Shown piece after piece: positions 59,171 to 64,000 of a DNA stretch of 64,000 nucleotides. Both the position numbers and the translations under genes were made by a program. Numbering within the stretch: the stretch's first letter is position 1; every line of letters begins with the position of its first letter. The notes below the pieces were generated by a model, which was given only the letters and a program-made list of their open reading frames with translations, made no database searches and was not told where the DNA came from. Source of the stretch: an uncultured Ruminiclostridium sp. (GTDB lineage Bacteria > Bacillota > Clostridia > Oscillospirales > Ruminococcaceae); assembly GCA_910588335.1 (NCBI GenBank), contig CAJUQV010000004.1, positions 62,001-126,000 on the forward strand, in the 5' to 3' direction.

Positions 59171-60418
59171 TTATATTTCAGCGTTTGCTTCGTAATGAAA
59201 CATGTACAAACCTTCTGGCCATGTTTGACTTTGATTTTCAACAATTGAATTTAAACATGGAAAACCGACAGCGCTCACATTTAATGCTTCAGCGTTAGTG
59301 ATTTCATTATAACTAAATCCAGTCAATAAATTTCCAACAACTTTATTATATCTGGTTCCTTTCCCATTATGTCCGATTATTATTGAGGGAATCGATCTCA
59401 TTTTGACGGGGAAACGCACATTTACGGGGATGGTGCCTTGTGTTGCTTGGTTTAAAGCAAAGGTATAATAACCGTTTACTTCGGAGAAAGTATTAATATA
59501 ATATCTCTGACATTTCAGCAGTTCCAGAGCGGGGTCAGGTGGAATAAACGGGGTGGCAGTTTCTCCTAATTCTAATTTTATCCAGTTTATTATAACAGAT
59601 TCTGATATTGTACCGGAAATATCAGAAGAAACATTTGGAACCCTGTTTTTCCTCCAGCCTAATTCGATATAATAACCATTATTATCTTTAGCTAATTTTC
59701 CGGAAATGGTTCCGCCATTGTTATATATGAGTCCGCCATTGTTGTTTGGTGGTCGATAATTGCTTCCAACGTTTGCACTTGTAAAGATAAGCTGATTGTC
59801 AGCATTAACCATACCAGAATCACCAATAAGACCTGAAACAGATGATACTTTATAGACAACTCCCTTGCTTTGAAAAGTTAAACAAGAATGCTCAAAAGAT
59901 AAAGTTACATTTTTACCAGAAATATATGACATAATTTCTTTTGTTAAGTATTGTCGAAAAAAAAGAGTACTGTCTTCTTGAGCTGTTAAAGAAATATTAC
60001 CTGTATCCAGCAATTTTACAGAACCATATCTTCTATTTTGATTCGAGGTATAAAGACCGCTTTTCCAACGATCTAATATTGCAGAAAATGATATATTAGA
60101 CAAACTCGAAAGGTTCATTGTAGTTGATGAGTAAATTTGCTGCCCTCTTTGATTTACTTTAAAATCAGGGTTGTCCAATAAATTCGGATTATATACCGCG
60201 CTGACTCCTGATTCACCCAATGGAGCACTGTAAGGAGTTTTTTTCATCTGCCCACCGTCCGCCATATCAATTATCGGGATAAAATCACCCTCCGTGGGAT
60301 TTTCCTTTATCTCCGCGTCGTCCTCTATATTTCTGAGGCGGGTTACGGGCATATTTATTGTTGTGTCACCCGAAGAATTTTTCCCCATTAAAACCACATC
60401 ACATTTTTTTACTGCCAT
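59171..60418 (-). CDS. Phage tail-fibre-like protein
   Basis: 415 residues. The N-terminus (about 1-70, with INMPVTRLRNIED, FIPIIDMADGGQMKKTPYSA) is of a type common in tail-fibre or baseplate proteins. It is followed by a module also present in the protein at 62100: NPNLLDNPDFKVNQRG, ILDRWKSG and WIKLELGETATPFIPP. The C-terminal 120 residues may be the receptor-binding tip. GGAAAGGA precedes ATG. Confidence 0.75.
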   Translation of the reverse strand: MAVKKCDVVLMGKNSSGDTTINMPVTRLRNIEDDAEIKENPTEGDFIPIIDMADGGQMKKTPYSAPLGESGVSAVYNPNLLDNPDFKVNQRGQQIYSSTTMNLSSLSNISFSAILDRWKSGLYTSNQNRRYGSVKLLDTGNISLTAQEDSTLFFRQYLTKEIMSYISGKNVTLSFEHSCLTFQSKGVVYKVSSVSGLIGDSGMVNADNQLIFTSANVGSNYRPPNNNGGLIYNNGGTISGKLAKDNNGYYIELGWRKNRVPNVSSDISGTISESVIINWIKLELGETATPFIPPDPALELLKCQRYYINTFSEVNGYYTFALNQATQGTIPVNVRFPVKMRSIPSIIIGHNGKGTRYNKVVGNLLTGFSYNEITNAEALNVSAVGFPCLNSIVENQSQTWPEGLYMFHYEANAEI

Positions 60419-60515
60419 TTTTTATCCTTTCCAAGCAATATCAAAGCGTATTGCACAATCGCAATACCGCTTAAATTGCTTTATTTTATGTTACACTATT
60501 GCTCAGAAATCGAAT

Positions 60516-61109
60516 TTACGCGGTCTCTTCCACCACCTGAACAAATAGTTCGCCGTCCTTCAAATCGGCGGGAATATCGGCGCCGAAACGAACGCCCCTG
60601 AGGCTGTCAAGCCTTGCTTTGTCCTCCTTTGACATCAATCCGTTGGCAGAAGCGGAAGCGAGAGTTTTGTCCGCTTTTCCGTTCCATTCCTCCACTTGGG
60701 AGGCGGTAATTGCGGGCATCGCTTCAAGCTTCGCTTTGAGTGCGGAAGTGAAATCCTCGGCTGACAGTCCCTTTCCTTCTACTTTATCAACCTTGGTTCC
60801 TATTGCCTGATTAAGTGCCGTTGCAACTTCCTCATGATCTGCTATGTAATCCGCTATTTCCTTAAGTGTATCGTAGGTTTCAGGAGCACCTCCGATAAGT
60901 TCAGAAATTGCCGCACTTATTTTTTCGTCTACGGATGTGCCATTAGATGTATTGGATATTTCCGCAATAATAGAAGTGAGTGCGCTGCTGAGCGTAACTT
61001 CCTGTCCCTTGTAGATGACGTTTACATATTCACCGTTGGAATGGGCAAGTATGTTTTGTACCTGTTCGCCTATTTTGATTTTTTCTAAAACTAATTTTGT
61101 GTTTGCCAT
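60516..61109 (-). CDS. Phage tail-fibre-associated protein
   Basis: 197 residues. An N-terminal domain (about 1-50), a segment GGAPETYDTLKEIADYIADHEEV (about 70-92) and SASANGLMSKEDKARLDSLRG near 160-180, a motif family common in tail fibres. AAGGAGG lies 8 nt before ATG. A shorter, frameshifted paralogue of its N-terminal part lies just upstream at 61304-61623. Confidence 0.72.
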   Translation of the reverse strand: MANTKLVLEKIKIGEQVQNILAHSNGEYVNVIYKGQEVTLSSALTSIIAEISNTSNGTSVDEKISAAISELIGGAPETYDTLKEIADYIADHEEVATALNQAIGTKVDKVEGKGLSAEDFTSALKAKLEAMPAITASQVEEWNGKADKTLASASANGLMSKEDKARLDSLRGVRFGADIPADLKDGELFVQVVEETA

Positions 61110-61303
61110 TATAGTTTCCTCCTTAAGTAAATGTTTTGTTGAAATTAATTATAATAAATAATTTAAATGTTATTTGTTATTAAATTATACATTAACAATT
61201 TAATGCTGTGCTTGATATAAATATAAAAATTTGTACAAGTTGTGATAATATAAGTTAAAAAACAAATATAAATGTTTAATACTGCTATCCCTTTAAATCA
61301 TCT

Positions 61304-61623
61304 TTACAAATTGTCAATATCTTCAACCTTGTACTGCTTAATATAATCGGTTATTTTTTTAAGCGTGTTCATTATATCGGGAACAGCACCGCCTAAAAGA
61401 TTGTATTTTACCGCTTTTTTCGCGGCTTCAATTTTTTCGCCAATACCGGCAGCGGTAGGCATAAGGGAAATAACGGCAAAAATACTTGCTAATGCGCTTG
61501 CAAGAGTAGTTTTTTGATTGTTGTAAGTAACGGTGACATATTTGTCCGTGGTTCGCGCTATAATATCGTGTGATTTATTTTCAATCTTTATTTTTCTAAT
61601 ACCCATTCTGAGTTTTGATTCAT
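61304..61623 (-). pseudogene. Frameshifted paralogue of the tail-associated protein
   Basis: AAAAGGAG and ATG at 61623 start MNQNSEWVLEK, then TAA. Adding one A to the A5 run at about 61591-61595 joins it to IKIENKSHDIIARTTDKYVT, giving VLEKIKI as in the intact neighbour (LVLEKIKIGEQV). The rest matches the first about 95 residues of that neighbour (ALASALASI, GGAVPDIMNTLKKITDYI). It ends early. A single-base deletion, a sequencing error or slippage could explain it. The 61110-61303 gap is AT-rich without genes. Confidence 0.7.
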
Positions 61624-61661
61624 TTTATTTCTCCTTTTCACTGCCGGTTAATGTTTGTGTG

Positions 61662-62087
61662 CTATTGATTGTTTTCCAATTCGTTGATTCTTTCCCGCCA
61701 TTCCCTCCGCTTCCGAATCTCCTCCGAGTATTCCTCAACAGCAGCCGAACCCTCGGCAATTTTAGCCGCAATATAATCGGTTTGCGCCAGCTTAGTTTTA
61801 AGCTCCGCGATCTCCCTTTGCGAATCAATACGCGACAATTCGGGAGCCTTATCCGCTTCCGTCCGCTCCGTGATATTCCCATCAACAAGCTTATAATTGA
61901 AAACCCCGTTTTCATCGGTCAAAGGCTTGTCCAGATAGTTATTCTGGGCATGGTAATATTTGTCGCCCGTACCCTCGTCAATAAGAGTCCAATCTGTAAT
62001 GTCCGAAAGGAAATCGGAGCTGTTAATTGCGGTGATATTGCCGGATATGTCGGTTTTTACATAAACGCTTGAAATGTTTTCGTCCAT
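61662..62087 (-). CDS. Phage tail-fibre accessory/assembly protein
   Basis: 141 residues. The N-terminal part includes DWTLIDEGTGDKYYHAQNNYL. A helical C-terminus, ELKTKLAQTDYIAAKIAEG and EEYSEEIRKRREWRERINELE, is very typical of a small protein found after tail-fibre genes in Firmicute prophages. Its role (chaperone or minor tail component) is inferred from position. AAAGGAG lies 8 nt before ATG, overlapping the 3' end of the tail-fibre gene. Confidence 0.75.
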   Translation of the reverse strand: MDENISSVYVKTDISGNITAINSSDFLSDITDWTLIDEGTGDKYYHAQNNYLDKPLTDENGVFNYKLVDGNITERTEADKAPELSRIDSQREIAELKTKLAQTDYIAAKIAEGSAAVEEYSEEIRKRREWRERINELENNQ

Positions 62088-62099
62088 TTTTAATCTCCT

Positions 62100-64000
62100 T
62101 TACAGGTCTGCCGAAAGCTCGATTGTGCCTTCATAATGATGGTTGACTTCTACCTCTTTATCCGGGTTAGTCAATCCAATTCGATACAATTTGTCTTTTG
62201 TAAGACTAAATATGTCTGTAGCGCTTAAAGTTCCGGTCACATAACGGCCTGTCGCCGTATGGCGCAGGCTGACTGTTTCCCCAACAGATTTACCGTTAAC
62301 CTTTAAAGAAGGAGTCACACGCATCTGCACCGGAGGCTGAATTTCACACCTATAATCCATGGCAGTATTATCGTCCCATCTTTCTGAAATCAGGCATGGC
62401 GAGTGGTAGTCGCGATTAGCGGGCAGAGATTTCCAGTAGTACCTTTGACACTTCAGCAACTCCGTAGCAGGGTTAGGCGGAATAAACGTAGTTGCAACAG
62501 CGCCAAGCTCAAGTTTTATCCATTCAATCGTTATAGTATCACCAATTGCACTTCCGTCTGGGCCATGCTGTATTATTCCTATGCGCATTGATACCGCTTG
62601 ATCGGGAGCGGTAAAAGTCCAATGATTTATCCCGGACGATATCTTCTTATAAAAAACAGTCACGAAGTCACCACTAGGAAACGATTTTCCGAAACGGATA
62701 CCAACACGCCAAGAACCTGTAATGTTTGTTGCTTTTAAAGATAATGTGAACTGTTTGCCGTTGTATGCATCAACCGGACGGTCGAAAATCTGAAATAAAG
62801 AATTTGTATTCTCATTCTCATTCGCTGCAGTTAAAGTCGTGATTTTTATCCCGCCATCTACTACTTGTATCTTTGATTTAGAATCGAAACTTCTCCACCT
62901 GTCAACTGTGTACCCAATGGCATTATAAGATGTTCCTCCCCTCTGATTTATCTTAAAATCGGGATTATCCAAGAGATTAGGATTTGACGGAGCGGTTGCC
63001 CACGTCCCATTACCGTAAAGTATTTGTTGTGCGGGTTCTTCGATAGCACCACATTTAAGAGCCTCTTCGATAGGGTTAGGGGGAACAAACGGGGTTGATA
63101 CAGCGCCTAATTCAAGCTTAATCCATTTAATGTCTAAAGACGTGGCAGTTCCACGCAATAGTATGCCCACATCCGACGCACCATAGCCTGTGCATTTTAC
63201 AACCACCCAGCCGTCTGTATCCTGTACTTGTATTTCGGCAGTACCGTTGAAGCCGTTATGGAAGAGCGTAAAAGATCCGTTTCCTTTTACACACGCCTGC
63301 AGAGTTACCGACGTATCATCCGGAATGTTTAGTTCCTGGCGGAAACCTGTATGGCTGTTGCTCGTTGGATCGTGGCGTGACACAGTAACATAATCGCTAT
63401 GCACCGTCAAGGTAAGATTGGCTTGCAGCTTCCATCGATCTACCGTGTACCTGTCACTGCCATCGTAGCCGTATTCGCTTTTACCTCTCTGATTTATCTT
63501 AAAGTCAGGATTGTCAAGCAAATTCGGATTCGGCGGACATTCTGCCCATTTTCCATTACCGTAAAATAGTTGCTGTTCGGCGTTTTTGAGAGAACCACAT
63601 TTTAATGCTTCTTCAATAGGGTTAGGAGGAATAAATGATGTGACAATGTGTCCGTATTCCAGCTTTGCCCATTTTATTTTTATAGACTTTCCGGCCTTTA
63701 CCTGGAAGAAAAACTCGTAATGATCAACATTTAAATCGACGTAGAAAGACCCAATGTCGCTTATTAAAAGTTTTAAAGGATTTTTACTTTTTTCCGGCGC
63801 AATGCCGCTGATAGAATATATGTTTCCATCAGAATCACAAGCTGATAAACTGACAGGCACGTTTGCAAGATTTAACGATAGTACCTGCCCCCAATACATT
63901 GCAGCCGTGCCGCCGGTATTGTTTAAAGTTACTCCATCACTGTCTATCGTAACGACTCCGGCGGTTGTCTTTTCCCACCTGTCGACTGTGGACGTGTAGC
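62100..64000 (-). CDS. Tail-fibre protein with tandem modules (5' end outside window)
   Basis: At least 633 residues; the frame is open through the ATG at 63899 to the window edge, reading YTSTVDRWEKTT at the very end, so the ATG is internal. It holds repeated modules of about 150 residues, each with NPNLLDNPDFKINQRG, YTVDRW, and IKWIKLELG followed by STPFVPPNPIEEALKCG. These look like jelly-roll carbohydrate-binding units. A C-terminal tip of about 110 residues follows the last unit. It probably recognises the host surface. Confidence 0.8.
   Translation of the reverse strand, partial: YTSTVDRWEKTTAGVVTIDSDGVTLNNTGGTAAMYWGQVLSLNLANVPVSLSACDSDGNIYSISGIAPEKSKNPLKLLISDIGSFYVDLNVDHYEFFFQVKAGKSIKIKWAKLEYGHIVTSFIPPNPIEEALKCGSLKNAEQQLFYGNGKWAECPPNPNLLDNPDFKINQRGKSEYGYDGSDRYTVDRWKLQANLTLTVHSDYVTVSRHDPTSNSHTGFRQELNIPDDTSVTLQACVKGNGSFTLFHNGFNGTAEIQVQDTDGWVVVKCTGYGASDVGILLRGTATSLDIKWIKLELGAVSTPFVPPNPIEEALKCGAIEEPAQQILYGNGTWATAPSNPNLLDNPDFKINQRGGTSYNAIGYTVDRWRSFDSKSKIQVVDGGIKITTLTAANENENTNSLFQIFDRPVDAYNGKQFTLSLKATNITGSWRVGIRFGKSFPSGDFVTVFYKKISSGINHWTFTAPDQAVSMRIGIIQHGPDGSAIGDTITIEWIKLELGAVATTFIPPNPATELLKCQRYYWKSLPANRDYHSPCLISERWDDNTAMDYRCEIQPPVQMRVTPSLKVNGKSVGETVSLRHTATGRYVTGTLSATDIFSLTKDKLYRIGLTNPDKEVEVNHHYEGTIELSADL

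Larger units (their letters stand above)
57310..64000 (-). mobile_element. Prophage, lysis/tail-fibre end (continues beyond window)
   Basis: All genes from 57440 to the window end are on the minus strand and of phage type: two tail-fibre proteins, tail accessory proteins, a small membrane protein, a holin and an endolysin. The left boundary is placed at the spoVT junction. Integrase, packaging and head genes must lie beyond the window, so completeness is unknown. Confidence 0.85.

Noticed and set aside
61585..61600. Programmed -1 frameshift in the small tail paralogue
   Set aside because: The run A5 before TAA is not a standard X-XXY-YYZ slippery heptamer and there is no clear downstream structure, so a mutation or sequence error is simpler.
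1..64000. tRNA, rRNA genes or a CRISPR array
   Set aside because: I looked for clover-leaf-like and CCA-end patterns, rRNA motifs and regularly spaced direct repeats and saw none. The interspersed palindromes lack unique spacers of constant length and are scattered, so they are not CRISPR.

Overview
The window is a chromosomal stretch of a low-to-mid GC, probably endospore-forming member of the Clostridia, most likely an Oscillospiraceae/Ruminococcaceae-type gut or rumen anaerobe. The reasons are a T-box-controlled cysE-cysS operon, CIRCE, Rex, an L10 leader, a spoVT-like gene, a PASTA-bearing PBP in a Gram-positive dcw cluster, a MurE with the meso-DAP DNPR motif, and partial oxidative TCA genes (aconitase and isocitrate dehydrogenase). 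Species level cannot be read from the sequence.

Layout. 1-5.7 kb, mostly minus strand: a truncated lipoprotein gene, cysS and cysE behind a T-box, a CIRCE-associated hsp20, a nitroreductase and a LacI regulator. 6.2-7.3 kb: a divergent second LacI regulator. 7.4-12.3 kb, minus: yifB, a uridine-kinase-like gene, a HAD phosphatase, a DUF4253 protein and mscL. 12.6-16.1 kb, plus: MBOAT acyltransferase, galM and nadA. 16.5-20.9 kb, plus: aconitase, two overlapping one-TM micro-proteins, icd and rex. 21-22.5 kb, minus: an 11-residue-repeat protein and trmB. 23-27 kb, plus: a GGDEF/EAL protein and a marR-flavin-binding-fold pair. 27-32 kb, minus: rplL-rplJ, two SGNH hydrolases, a DUF4358 lipoprotein and a small membrane protein. 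33-39 kb: an AgrC/LytTR-type two-component system divergent from a 1200-residue NPKTG-anchored surface protein. 39.5-54.1 kb: a dcw cluster (mraZ, rsmH, ftsL, PASTA PBP, murE, mraY, ftsW/spoVE, murG, murA, ftsQ/divIB, divergent ftsZ). 54.2-55.1 kb: a decayed IS5-type element. 55-57 kb: an alpha/beta hydrolase and a DUF3737 protein. 57.2-64 kb: a spoVT gene cut after codon 33, followed by the tail-fibre/holin/endolysin end of a prophage that runs off the window.

How it fits together. Cysteine synthesis and charging share one T-box transcript. Aconitase and Icd supply 2-oxoglutarate and lie next to the redox repressor Rex. The dcw genes build and polymerise peptidoglycan precursors and place the septum, but murC, murD and murF are missing from the cluster. 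The two-component system probably controls the neighbouring surface protein through a pair of 13-bp direct repeats just upstream of its -10 box.

The most unusual property is the number of intergenic palindromic elements. At least five short families recur in both orientations, lie only between genes, are sometimes nested, and some swap hairpin modules between a constant arm and a constant end. They interrupt even the dcw operon. The other leading observations are prophage interruption of spoVT, the putative LytTR operator, and a divergent FtsZ without the usual C-terminal partner-binding peptide.
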